Assembly (NCBI RefSeq): GCF_022288805.1
Contig: NZ_JAKOPM010000010.1
Location: 25,670 to 89,669 of the forward strand
DNA: 64,000 bases
Direction of reading: 5' to 3'
Source of the DNA: Corynebacterium yonathiae
Lineage (GTDB): Bacteria > Actinomycetota > Actinomycetes > Mycobacteriales > Mycobacteriaceae
Below are positions 43,864-52,571 of the stretch, one piece after another. The translations under genes and the position numbers were made by a program. Under the pieces are notes generated by a model. It was not told where the DNA came from and did no database searches. It saw only the letters and a program-made list of their open reading frames with translations. How positions within the stretch are numbered: the first letter of the stretch is position 1; every line of letters begins with the position of its first letter.

Positions 43864-43888
43864 CCCGCGCGCAAGGAGGAATGCCACA

Positions 43889-45205
43889 GTGCCCACGCCC
43901 ACGCCTGCTGCCAGCCCGGACCCCCGCAGGAATATTCCCCGCATGGACGAGCTGCTCCAGCTGCCGGAAGTAGAATCCGCGCGTCAGCGCCTAGCCGAGC
44001 ACATCATCCGCGCGATAATCCAGGGCGCAGTCACCCAAGCGCGCCGCGGTCAGTTGCCAGTTAGCGATATACCCGCAGAAATTGCGCAGCGCCTGGAACA
44101 AAAGAATACGCATTCCCTGCACCCAGTCATTAACGCCACCGGCGTCATCATTCATACGAACTTAGGGCGTGCCCCGCTTCCCAGCGCCGCGGTAGAGGCC
44201 CTGCACGCCGCTGCCTCCTATACAGATGTAGAAATGGACTTGGGCTCGGGCAAGCGATCCAGAAATCGCGGCGCCGGAGCCACGGCCGCGCTGCTCGCAG
44301 CCTGCCCCGGTGCAGAAGATGCCCTCGTGGTCAATAACGGCGCCAGCGCCTTGCTCCTGGCCACCGCTGCACTCGCCCCCGGCAAAGAGGTCATCATCTC
44401 GCGCGGCGAGCTCATCGAGATCGGAGCTGGCTTTCGCCTGCCCGAGCTCATCGAGTCCACGGCCACGCGCCTCAAAGAAATAGGGGCGACTAACCGCACG
44501 CACCTGGCCGATTATGAACGCGCTCTGGGAGATAACACCGGCGCTATCTTGAAGGTGCATCCTTCCAATTTCCGCATCGAGGGGTTTACCTCCGCAGTCG
44601 GTGTAGAGGAACTGCACCGCCTAGCGGTGGAGCACGATACGCGACTCATCGTGGACTTGGGCTCCGGCCTGCTCACCCATGACCCAGCGCTGCCAGAAGA
44701 ACCAGATATCCAGGCCCAGCTGCGCGCCGGCGCCGATATCGTCATAGCCTCCGGCGATAAGCTGCTTGGCGGTCCGCAGGCAGGAATCTTGCTCGGCACC
44801 AAGGACGCGATTGCCGCGGTGAAGAAGCACCCGCTGGCGCGTGCGGTGCGCATAGATAAGCTGCGCCTCAACGCGCTGGAGGCGGCCATTTCGACGCCCT
44901 CGAATGCGGTGCAGGATGCCCTCCACCTTGATCCCCAGACCCACCGCGAGCGCACGGAAGCCATCGCGCAGGCAGTCGGGGCAGAAGTGGTACCTCACGA
45001 TGGCCGCGTGGGCGGTGGCGGGGCGCCGGAGTACCCGCTGCCCGGCTTCGCGGTGAGCCTGCCCGAGCCCTATGCGGACGCGCTGCGCCGCCAGGACCCG
45101 CCCGTAGTAGGTCGCGTGCATCAGGGCCGCTGCTTGGTGGATATTCGCTGCGTTCCTGCCGACCACGACGCCGCGGTTATTTCCGCTATTAAGGCGGTGG
45201 GCTAG
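43889..45205 (+). CDS. selA: L-seryl-tRNA(Sec) selenium transferase
   Basis: PLP enzyme that converts Ser-tRNA-Sec to Sec-tRNA-Sec with selenophosphate. The 438-residue protein contains NATGVIIHTNLGRAPLP, MDLGSGKRSRNRG, VNNGASALLLATAAL, VHPSNFRIEGFT, and the PLP-lysine region DIVIASGDKLLGGPQAGILLG. Its start is GTG 43889 with AAGGAGG 9 nt upstream; it lies 25 nt after tRNA-Sec. selB starts on the base after its stop. Confidence 0.96.
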   Translation: MPTPTPAASPDPRRNIPRMDELLQLPEVESARQRLAEHIIRAIIQGAVTQARRGQLPVSDIPAEIAQRLEQKNTHSLHPVINATGVIIHTNLGRAPLPSAAVEALHAAASYTDVEMDLGSGKRSRNRGAGATAALLAACPGAEDALVVNNGASALLLATAALAPGKEVIISRGELIEIGAGFRLPELIESTATRLKEIGATNRTHLADYERALGDNTGAILKVHPSNFRIEGFTSAVGVEELHRLAVEHDTRLIVDLGSGLLTHDPALPEEPDIQAQLRAGADIVIASGDKLLGGPQAGILLGTKDAIAAVKKHPLARAVRIDKLRLNALEAAISTPSNAVQDALHLDPQTHRERTEAIAQAVGAEVVPHDGRVGGGGAPEYPLPGFAVSLPEPYADALRRQDPPVVGRVHQGRCLVDIRCVPADHDAAVISAIKAVG

Positions 45206-46978
45206 GTGTACGTCGTCGCTACTGCCGGTCATGTGGACCACGGCAAGTCCACCCTGGTGCGGGCTCTTACGGAGATGGACCCGGACCGGTGGGAGGAAGA
45301 AAAGCGCCGCGGCCTTACCATTGATCTGGGGTTTGCCTGGACCACGCTGCCTTCTGGCGCGGATGTGGCTTTCGTAGATGTGCCCGGGCATGAAAAATTC
45401 CTAGGCAATATGCTCGCTGGCGTGGGCCCGGCCCCGGTCGTCCTCTTTGTTGTGGCGGCCGATGAGGGATGGCAGGCCCAGTCCACCGACCACCGCGATG
45501 CCTTGCGCGCGCTGGGCGTAGAGCACGGCATTATTGCGCTAACTCGCAGCGACCGCGCCACCGTGGACCGCACCGCAGAAATCCGAACGCAGCTGGCCGG
45601 CACCCCGCTTGCCGACGCCCCCATTATCCCCGTATCCGCCCCTACCGGCGACGGCATTGCGGCGCTGCGGCAGGCGCTCGATGAGGTCCTAGCCGCTGTG
45701 CCCGCTCGCGATGCGCAGGCACCCGTGTGCCTGTGGGTGGACCGCGCCTTTAGCGTGAAGGGCGCGGGCACCGTGGTTACCGGAACGCTTGCCGCGGGCA
45801 CCCTGCGCGTGGGCGATAGCCTTAAGGTGGCCACGGCTGGTGGGGAAAGGGCCGTGGAGATCCGTGGCCTGCACAGCGAAAATCGCGCGCAGGATGCACT
45901 CGGCCCCGTCACTCGTGCGGCCGTCAACCTGCGCGGGGTGGATGCCGCCGATATCCACCGCGGCGACGTGCTGCTTACCCCGGGTGCGTGGCGCCTAGTG
46001 GACCACCTCGATGTCCGCCGCACCTTTGGCGCGGAGCTCGACGGGCTGCCCGATAACCTCGTCGTGCACACCGGTACCGCCGGGGTGGAGGCTCACCTGC
46101 GTCCCTTGTCTGCCGATTTCGCGCGCATCAGCCTGGCACACCCGCTGCCGCTGCGGCTCCTTGATCGTTTCGTAGTGCGCAGTCCTGGCGGCCGGCACGT
46201 CGTCGCTGGGGTAGAGGCAGTAGATCTGCGGCCGCCGGAGCTTAACCGGCGCGGTGCCGCCCGCCGCCGCGCAGAAGAGCTCAGCGCCCAGGACTCTTTC
46301 CGCGATCCTGCCTCCTACCTGCGTCGCGTCGGTTTTGCCCGTGTGGAGGACCTTGATCGCGATGGTTTTGCAACTACAGCGCCGTCGCAAGGTATTATCG
46401 CCTTCCGCGACTGGTGGATTACGGCCTCCCAGGTAACTCGGTGGAAGCACGCGCTTACCGACGCCCTGCAAGCCCACACCGCCGCACATCCCCTAGCGCC
46501 GGGAATGCCGCGCAAAGCAGCCATGGACGCCCTCGGCCTGCAAGAAGAAGGCTTGCTGGGCCTAGCCATCGCCGCTGCGAAGGCGGAAAGCAGTGAAGGA
46601 GTGTTACGCCTTCCCGGGCAGCGGGCGGACCTCGGTGCGGCGGAGCGCGGGATTGCTGCCATCGAGGAAAGGCTTAAGGTAGAACCCTTTGCAGCCCCCG
46701 AAGCAGATGACCTAACGGAGCTGGGCATCGGCCCAAAGGAACTTGCCGCCGCCGAGCGCGCCGGGCGCCTCCTGCGCCTCAAGCAGGGAATCGTGCTCTT
46801 GCCCTCGGCACCGGAGGAAGCACGCCGGCGGCTGGCCGAACTAGAGCAGCCCTTTACGCTTTCGGCAGCCCGTAAAGCGCTGGGCACCACGCGGCGGGTG
46901 GCCATCCCGCTGCTGGAATACCTCGACGCCCAGCGGATTACTCGCCGCGGCGACGGCGGCCAACGCACATTGCGCTAA
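45206..46978 (+). CDS. selB: Selenocysteine-specific elongation factor SelB
   Basis: EF-Tu-like GTPase that delivers Sec-tRNA to UGA codons followed by a SECIS. The 590-residue protein has G1 TAGHVDHGKSTLVRAL, a DLGFAWTTLP switch region, G3 FVDVPGHEKFLGNML, and TRSD in the G4 position (common variants are TKxD or NKxD). EF-Tu-like beta domains follow (AFSVKGAGTVVTGTLAAG). The C-terminal 250 residues are predicted winged-helix repeats that bind SECIS RNA. It starts with GTG immediately after the selA stop, so the two are tightly coupled. Confidence 0.96.
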   Translation: MYVVATAGHVDHGKSTLVRALTEMDPDRWEEEKRRGLTIDLGFAWTTLPSGADVAFVDVPGHEKFLGNMLAGVGPAPVVLFVVAADEGWQAQSTDHRDALRALGVEHGIIALTRSDRATVDRTAEIRTQLAGTPLADAPIIPVSAPTGDGIAALRQALDEVLAAVPARDAQAPVCLWVDRAFSVKGAGTVVTGTLAAGTLRVGDSLKVATAGGERAVEIRGLHSENRAQDALGPVTRAAVNLRGVDAADIHRGDVLLTPGAWRLVDHLDVRRTFGAELDGLPDNLVVHTGTAGVEAHLRPLSADFARISLAHPLPLRLLDRFVVRSPGGRHVVAGVEAVDLRPPELNRRGAARRRAEELSAQDSFRDPASYLRRVGFARVEDLDRDGFATTAPSQGIIAFRDWWITASQVTRWKHALTDALQAHTAAHPLAPGMPRKAAMDALGLQEEGLLGLAIAAAKAESSEGVLRLPGQRADLGAAERGIAAIEERLKVEPFAAPEADDLTELGIGPKELAAAERAGRLLRLKQGIVLLPSAPEEARRRLAELEQPFTLSAARKALGTTRRVAIPLLEYLDAQRITRRGDGGQRTLR

Positions 46979-47006
46979 CGAGGGCCTCTGTGGCTGAGCA
47001 TCGCAC

Positions 47007-48092
47007 CTATTTGCGGTGATTGCCCCCGCGGTGGTGGGACGTGTCGCGCGCCACGCGCCGGGCCCGCACGCGCGCGGATTCGGAGGAAAAGCGGCCGGGT
47101 TCTTCGGCTACCGGGAGCGCACGCCAGCTGAAATTCTGCTCTCCTGGGATGGAGGAGACCAACTCCGCCAGCTTGACGCTGGCCTGCGGTTGTTGTGCTT
47201 GCTCATTGTGCTGCTGAGCTGGCGCATCTGGCCTAGCGGGTGCAGCCGGCTGGGCCTGTGGCCCTTTCGGGCGGCGCGAGCCGGTGGGCCGGGCCGTCAC
47301 GACGGCCTCGCCGGAGAGCGTGTGCTCCCAGACCTCGGGCTGAGCCGGTGTGGCTGCGCGCGCGGCGGCGGGAATCGCAGGTTGTGGCGAGGGCACGCGC
47401 AGCGGTGGAACAGCGGGGGAGAAGAGCTCCGCGGTGGTGGCCTCATCGGCGGGGATATCGACGGCAAGCATGCCGTGGCTCGCGTAGGCGCGGGCAGAAA
47501 GCCCCGCCCCAGAACCGTTTGCCGCAGCGAATGCAGCGCGCAGTCCAGGGAGCGCGGCACTGTCGCTGAGGGGACCGAGAACCGTATCGTCGCAGGTCGC
47601 CACCGCAGTGCCGGCAAGGTCGTCCAGTGTGACGAAAAATTGCTGCGTGCCCATCTGCTCAAGCTGAGCGGGCGATAGGTCGCCGGCGGCGGCATCGATC
47701 AGCACGCCTCGTCCGCCGGAGAGCAGCGCGGTTCCTTGCGGTTGGTCATTGACCGGCACCATCCACGGCCACAGGCCCAGTGACACGGCAACCTCGACTT
47801 GGCCGTCAACTACCTCCACGGTGGCGATCGTCTGCGGCTGTGCAGAGGAGGCCTTCAATCGCTCCAAGGCGGGATACTCCGCCGCCTCGACCTCGTCCAG
47901 AAACCCTAAGAAGCCGAAGTCCGAGCGAACGCGCCAGCCGTTGGTGTAGGTATCGGGTTCTAGGGAGACGTCGACAAGCGCAGCGTGCTTCGCCACGCCG
48001 GGGATACTCAATGCGGTGCCCAGCACTGGGTGATCGAGGACCGCAACATGCTCCACGCCGAAGTAACTAGTCGCGAGCGGGTATAGCGCCAT
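47007..48092 (-). CDS. Hypothetical protein with Ala/Pro-rich C-terminal region
   Basis: A 361-residue protein I do not recognise. Residues 1-215 look like a folded domain (MALYPLATSYFGVEHVAVLDHPVLGT; TVEVVDGQVEVAVSLGLWPWMVPV; GGRGVLIDAAAGDLSPAQLEQMGTQQFFV). Residues 216-310 are Ala/Pro/Gln-rich and probably disordered. The end is very basic with His/Gly (RRVARDTSHHRGGNHRK). No signal peptide or membrane helix. Convergent with selB (28 bp). Probably a lineage-specific cytoplasmic protein. Confidence 0.68.
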   Translation of the reverse strand: MALYPLATSYFGVEHVAVLDHPVLGTALSIPGVAKHAALVDVSLEPDTYTNGWRVRSDFGFLGFLDEVEAAEYPALERLKASSAQPQTIATVEVVDGQVEVAVSLGLWPWMVPVNDQPQGTALLSGGRGVLIDAAAGDLSPAQLEQMGTQQFFVTLDDLAGTAVATCDDTVLGPLSDSAALPGLRAAFAAANGSGAGLSARAYASHGMLAVDIPADEATTAELFSPAVPPLRVPSPQPAIPAAARAATPAQPEVWEHTLSGEAVVTARPTGSRRPKGPQAQPAAPARPDAPAQQHNEQAQQPQASVKLAELVSSIPGEQNFSWRALPVAEEPGRFSSESARVRARRVARDTSHHRGGNHRK

Positions 48093-48358
48093 AGAAAGTC
48101 ACTCCCAAGGTTAAAGGCCGGTAAACAATGCGTAGCTCATTTTACGCATATGGGGGATAGGGCTGGCGCCAGCTTTATATCCTGCGAGTTTCTATTAATG
48201 TGTAGACAGCTCTCTTAAAAGTGAAACCCGGAAAACAGAATAGGAGTAGAAAGATCTCTTCTTCACCGTCTTCCTCATCCCGTCCTGTGTGTGGGGTGAA
48301 TAATTCGGAGGAAAGCAAAAAGCGCACCCGCAACGCCAAGCGCATCTTAAAGGACATT

Positions 48359-50224
48359 ATGTACCCGCATAATATCCACCCCGCGTTGGTACCGGGCGTT
48401 GCCATTGAGGACCAGAAGGTCAAGTATGGAGTAGACAAGCCGATCCTCTTTGTGGTCGGCGGACTGGTCGTCGCCTTCGTAATCTGGGGTGTGATTGCGC
48501 CCGAGCAGGTCTTCGATGCTTCTTCGACAGCGCTCGATTGGGTGATGCGTAACTTGGGCTGGATCTTTACCGCCCTGGCGACGTTCCTGATGTTTTTGCT
48601 CATCATTTTGGCCTTTTCAAAGTACGGCAAAATCCCTCTCGGACTAGATGGGGAGAAGCCGGAATTTTCCACGGTGAGCTGGGCTGCGATGCTCTTTGGC
48701 GCCGGCATTGGCATCGGCATTATCTTCTTCGGCCCCTTCGAGCCGCTGAGCTACTACCTTTCGCCGCGCCCTGGTGCCTATGAGGCTGCGAGCGATGAAG
48801 CGGTGCTGGGCGCCATGGCGCAGGCCGCCATGCACTGGGGTATTAATGCCTGGGCTATTTACGCCATCGTCGGATTGTGTGTGGCCTATGTGTCCTTCCG
48901 GCGCGGCCGCGTGCCGCTGATGAGTTCTATTTTGATGCCGCTTTTTGGCAATCGTTCTACGGATTCCCTGCCGGCTCGCATCATCGATGGTCTGGCCATT
49001 ATCGCCACGCTCTTTGGCACCGCCGCGACCCTGGGTATTGGTGCATTGCAGATCGGCCGTGGTGTGGAGCTGGTCAGCGGCTGGTCCACCACAGGCAACG
49101 CCGCGGCGCTGCTAATTATCGTGGTGCTGTCCATCGGAACGATCTTTTCCGCCGTTTCTGGCGTGGCTAAAGGCATTCGTTGGCTCTCCAATATCAACCT
49201 GGTGCTGGCTATGGCGTTGGCCCTGTTCTTCTTCGTCGTGGGGCCGACCGCCTTCTTGGCCAATATGCTGCCGGCCGTGGTGATTGAATATCTCGATGAA
49301 ATGCCGCAGATGCTCTCTGCCAACATGGGCGAGGGCGAAGACATGGTGGCCTTCCTGTCCTCTTGGACCACCTTCTACTGGGCGTGGTGGGTATCCTGGT
49401 CGCCGTTTGTGGGTGTTTTCGTAGCCAAGATTTCCCGCGGGCGTACCATCCGCCAGTTCGTGCTTGGCGTGCTGCTTATTCCCTCCGCCATCATTGTTGC
49501 CGCTTTTACCATCCTGGGCGGTACCACCATTTGGCTGCAGCGCCGCGATGGCGATATCGCCCCAGACGGCACTATTGATTCCATGCCGGCGGCAGAAGAC
49601 ATCTTTTTCAAGGTCTTGGACCACTTCCCGGGAGCGGAGTGGATGGCGCCCATCGTCATCATCATGCTGGTGGTCTTCTTCATTACCACGGCTGACTCCG
49701 CATCCATTGTGAACTCGCAGCTCACCCAGCGCGGCAACCCCAAGCCCAACCCGGCAGTAACGGTCTTTTGGGTGGTATGTATGGCTGGCATTGCCGTGGT
49801 CATTTTGCTTGCCGGTGGCCGTAATGCGCTGCAGGGCCTGCAGAACCTTATTACGGTGACGGCCCTGCCTTTCGCGGTCATCATCGTGCTCATGTGCATC
49901 GCGTTGGTGCGCGAGCTGCGCCATGATCCTGCCTCCATCCGTCATTTCTACGAGGACGAAGCGGTCTCTAATGCGATCGTGCGGGGCGTGCGCGATTATG
50001 GCGATAACTTTGCCCTGTCTATCGAGCCGACGGACGGCGACTACGCAACGGGCGCGCACTTTAACTCCACTGCAGCAGAGGTGACCGATTGGTACGCGCG
50101 CACGGACGAAGAGGGCCGCGCCGTGGGCTATGACTATGAGGCAGGCGAGTATGTGGACAACGATCCATCTATCAAGAATGGCGAGTTCATCTCTCCGGTA
50201 CCGGAAGATAAGGAAGAAAATTAA
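48359..50224 (+). CDS. BCCT-family osmolyte transporter
   Basis: A 621-residue betaine/carnitine/choline-family symporter with 12 helices. Family features are FGAGIGIGIIFFGPFEPLSYY, MHWGINAWAIYAIVG, and the Trp-rich segment WTTFYWAWWVSWSPFVGVFVAKISRGRTIRQF, then TTADSASIVNSQLTQRGNPKPN. The hydrophilic C-terminal tail (about 95 residues) resembles osmosensing tails of corynebacterial BCCTs. It takes up compatible solutes; the exact substrate is unresolved. I prefer ATG 48359 with AAAGGA upstream; the frame extends upstream to a GTG at 48221 with a Ser-rich, unlikely N-terminus. Confidence 0.88.
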   Translation: MYPHNIHPALVPGVAIEDQKVKYGVDKPILFVVGGLVVAFVIWGVIAPEQVFDASSTALDWVMRNLGWIFTALATFLMFLLIILAFSKYGKIPLGLDGEKPEFSTVSWAAMLFGAGIGIGIIFFGPFEPLSYYLSPRPGAYEAASDEAVLGAMAQAAMHWGINAWAIYAIVGLCVAYVSFRRGRVPLMSSILMPLFGNRSTDSLPARIIDGLAIIATLFGTAATLGIGALQIGRGVELVSGWSTTGNAAALLIIVVLSIGTIFSAVSGVAKGIRWLSNINLVLAMALALFFFVVGPTAFLANMLPAVVIEYLDEMPQMLSANMGEGEDMVAFLSSWTTFYWAWWVSWSPFVGVFVAKISRGRTIRQFVLGVLLIPSAIIVAAFTILGGTTIWLQRRDGDIAPDGTIDSMPAAEDIFFKVLDHFPGAEWMAPIVIIMLVVFFITTADSASIVNSQLTQRGNPKPNPAVTVFWVVCMAGIAVVILLAGGRNALQGLQNLITVTALPFAVIIVLMCIALVRELRHDPASIRHFYEDEAVSNAIVRGVRDYGDNFALSIEPTDGDYATGAHFNSTAAEVTDWYARTDEEGRAVGYDYEAGEYVDNDPSIKNGEFISPVPEDKEEN

Positions 50225-50228
50225 TACT

Positions 50229-50244
50229 TGACAATCATTGGCAG
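50229..50244. promoter_or_regulatory. Zur-like palindrome ahead of the ZIP transporter gene
   Basis: TTGACAATCATTGGCA centres on the perfect palindrome CAATCATTG and resembles Zur boxes of the TGAAAATGATTTTCA type. It overlaps a good -35 hexamer (TTGACA) 15-30 bp upstream of the start at 50259. Zinc control of a ZIP-family importer would make sense, but the regulator is not in the window. Confidence 0.45.
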
Positions 50245-50258
50245 GTAGGGTGCCAGCT

Positions 50259-51056
50259 ATGACTTTTAGTACCTTTGCCTTTGCCTTCGCCTTGGTGCTG
50301 CTGTCGGGTCTATCGACCTCGATTGGCGGCGCTTTGGCGGTGGGAAGGCGCCAGCCGGGGCCGGCTTTTATGGCCGCTGCACTGGGGCTTTCGGCCGGCG
50401 TGATGCTGTATGTCTCCTTTATGGAGATCCTGCCGGAAGGCATTGCGCAGCTTTCCGACGCGCTCGGTGAGGAAACCACCGGCACCTGGGCCGCCGTCGG
50501 GGCGTTCTTTGCTGGCATCGCCGTCATCGCCATCATTGACCGGCTCGTGCCGGAGGAGATTAACCCCCATGAGCCGGCCACCACGGCCGAAGAAGCCCGC
50601 CGCAAAAAGCTAATGAAAACCGGCGTATTTACCGCCTGCGCGCTGGGCCTGCACAATTTCCCCGAGGGGTTTGCCACCTTCCTATCTGGCCTGGATTCTA
50701 AGGAAGTTGCGGTGCCGGTGGCGGTGGCCATCGCCATTCACAATATCCCGGAAGGCATTGCGGTGGCTGTTCCGCTGCGCGAGGCCACTGGCTCCCGCAA
50801 GAAGGCCTTTTGGTGGGCCACCTTGTCTGGCCTGGCCGAGCCGCTCGGCGCGCTCATCGGCTTCGGCCTTCTCTTGCCGGTTATTGGGCCGGCGACGATG
50901 GGCATTAGCTTCGCCGCCATCGCCGGCATTATGGTCTTCATCTCGCTGGATGAGCTATTGCCCACTGCTGAGGAAACCGGCGAGCACCATCACGCTATCT
51001 ACGGCTTGATTGCCGGCATGGCCGTGATGGCGGTTTCGCTGATGCTATTTATGTAG
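50259..51056 (+). CDS. zupT: ZIP-family metal transporter (ZupT-like)
   Basis: A 265-residue importer of zinc and other divalent metals with eight helices. The two metal-site motifs are intact: HNFPEGFATFL in helix 4 and HNIPEGIAVAVPL in helix 5. GLAEPLGALIGF follows, and SFMEILPEGI marks helix 2. Length matches ZupT. ATG 50259 chosen; an upstream in-frame GTG at 50238 would overlap the palindromic operator-like site. It lies 34 bp downstream of the BCCT gene with its own promoter-like sequence. Confidence 0.9.
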   Translation: MTFSTFAFAFALVLLSGLSTSIGGALAVGRRQPGPAFMAAALGLSAGVMLYVSFMEILPEGIAQLSDALGEETTGTWAAVGAFFAGIAVIAIIDRLVPEEINPHEPATTAEEARRKKLMKTGVFTACALGLHNFPEGFATFLSGLDSKEVAVPVAVAIAIHNIPEGIAVAVPLREATGSRKKAFWWATLSGLAEPLGALIGFGLLLPVIGPATMGISFAAIAGIMVFISLDELLPTAEETGEHHHAIYGLIAGMAVMAVSLMLFM

Positions 51057-51085
51057 CCGGCTATGCAGCCGGGCTACGGCGTTTT
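51055..51085. terminator. Possible bidirectional terminator between the ZIP and DUF808 genes
   Basis: AGCCGGCT-ATGC-AGCCGGGCT forms an eight-bp stem with one bulge, overlapping the ZIP stop codon and followed by GGCGTTTTAAG. The T-run is short. Confidence 0.4.
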
Positions 51086-52031
51086 AAGCCTCCGCCGGCT
51101 GGGCGGAGGTGGCCGAGGTCTTGCCAAAGGAGGCCTTGACCGCCATTACGATGGTGGCAACCACTGTGCCAAGCACCAGGCCGCAGACCATGGAGATGCC
51201 GGTATCTGCCAGCCATGCCAGGGCGCCATTGGAGATCTTCTCAGTCACGGATGCGATGAATTCGTGGGGCTGATCCATACCGAATTCGTGCAGGCCCTTG
51301 ACCACGATATGGCCGCCTACCCACAGCATGGCGGCGGTACCGATGACGCCGATGATATCGAGAACGATCGGCATGCCCTTGACCAAGGCGTTGCCCACCG
51401 TGGACTTGCCATTGTGGCGCTTATTAAGGGCCATGCCAATATCATCCATCTTGACCAAGAGGCCAACGGCGCCGTAGACACCCAGGGTCAGCAAGATGCC
51501 GACGAAGATGAGGGCACCCAGGCGCATCCAGAATGGCTGGTCGATGACCTCGTTTAAGGAGATAACCATGATCTCAGATGACAAGATGAGGTCAGTGGTA
51601 ATCGCGGACTTGACCAAGCTATCTTCGGCGTCTGCGCCCTTTTCCTGGACTGATTCAGTTTCCTTCTCTCGGTGGGGAAGAAGGTGATGCAGGATTTTTT
51701 CCGCGCCTTCAAAGCATAGATAGGTACCGCCGCACATCAAGATGGGCGTGAGCGCCCACGGCGCGATCCAAGAGAGGATCATGGCGATGGGCAAGATGAT
51801 TACGAGCTTATTGATGAGCGAGCCCTTGGTAATGCGCCAGATCATCGGCAACTCGCGCTGGGGCTTAATTCCCTCCACGTATTGTGGGGTTACGGCAGCA
51901 TCATCGACTACCACACCTGCGGCCTTCACGGAGGTCTTGCCCGCAAGGGCGGCCACATCGTCAACGCTAGAGGCAGCGGAGCGGGCGATCAGGGCGACGT
52001 CGTCAAGCAGGGCAAAAAGGCCACCGGCCAT
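51084..52031 (-). CDS. DUF808 family membrane protein
   Basis: A 315-residue inner-membrane protein with about six helices. It starts with the family's conserved region MAGGLFALLDDVALIARSAASSVDDVAALAGKT. It also contains YVEGIKPQRELPMIWRITKGSLINKLVIILP, CGGTYLCFEGAEKILHHLLPH and AITTDLILSSEIMVISL. Family function is unknown (YedI in E. coli). Divergent neighbours suggest a single-gene unit. Confidence 0.9.
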   Translation of the reverse strand: MAGGLFALLDDVALIARSAASSVDDVAALAGKTSVKAAGVVVDDAAVTPQYVEGIKPQRELPMIWRITKGSLINKLVIILPIAMILSWIAPWALTPILMCGGTYLCFEGAEKILHHLLPHREKETESVQEKGADAEDSLVKSAITTDLILSSEIMVISLNEVIDQPFWMRLGALIFVGILLTLGVYGAVGLLVKMDDIGMALNKRHNGKSTVGNALVKGMPIVLDIIGVIGTAAMLWVGGHIVVKGLHEFGMDQPHEFIASVTEKISNGALAWLADTGISMVCGLVLGTVVATIVMAVKASFGKTSATSAQPAEA

Positions 52032-52034
52032 AAA

Positions 52035-52571
52035 TTATCCTTCTGGGGTTAGGGTGATGTTATCGGACCACGTTAAGTGTATTCCCTGATGCGCCAACCA
52101 AGCCATCGCATCGTCACCGCTGCGAGTAATGCCCTCGACTGCGGCAAGTGTAGTGTCGATCGCTTTCTCTGTGTCCTCGGCAGAAATCAAGCCGGCGGAG
52201 GCCGCGGCAGAGAGCTCATCAATATCGAGCACGGAAATGGGCTCGCTGCGGGTGGCAACAAGATCCACATAAAGATCGCGGGTGGTCCACACCGCGCCAT
52301 CGCGCTGGATTTCGGCCACATCAATATAAAAGTCCTGGTGGACGTCCACCCCGGGGCGGAAATGGAAGATATTCGCACGCAGGTTGAGATCGGGCAGCAG
52401 CCACGATTCCAAGTACCCGAAGCGCGGATGATCGGCCCCGCGCGCCATGTAGAGGCCGAAATCCGTCTCGGTATACGTGTCGACCTCGCGCAGGAACCCC
52501 TTGGGGTCGGTATTGGTGTACTCGGCGGTATTAAAGGTCTCGCGCTTGACCGGATGGAGATCCACCGGCAT
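52035..52571 (-). CDS. DUF402 domain protein
   Basis: A 178-residue cytoplasmic protein of the DUF402/FomD-like fold. Visible are VDLHPVKRETFNTAEYTNTDPKGFLREVDTY, LPDLNLRANIFHFRPGVDVHQDFYIDVAEI and RDLYVDLVATR. The family includes nucleoside phosphatases and RNA-associated proteins; the specific role is unknown. Its ATG follows the stop of the upstream secreted-protein gene with no gap, so the two are co-translated. Confidence 0.82.
   Translation of the reverse strand: MPVDLHPVKRETFNTAEYTNTDPKGFLREVDTYTETDFGLYMARGADHPRFGYLESWLLPDLNLRANIFHFRPGVDVHQDFYIDVAEIQRDGAVWTTRDLYVDLVATRSEPISVLDIDELSAAASAGLISAEDTEKAIDTTLAAVEGITRSGDDAMAWLAHQGIHLTWSDNITLTPEG

Noticed and set aside
43787..43888. Extension of selA upstream into the tRNA
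   Set aside because: The extra codons are tRNA-Sec sequence; the GTG at 43889 has a strong ribosome-binding site and gives the normal SelA start.
49112..50737. A 541-codon open frame on the minus strand across the BCCT and ZIP genes
   Set aside because: It is antisense to two well-recognised transporters and shows no protein family features.
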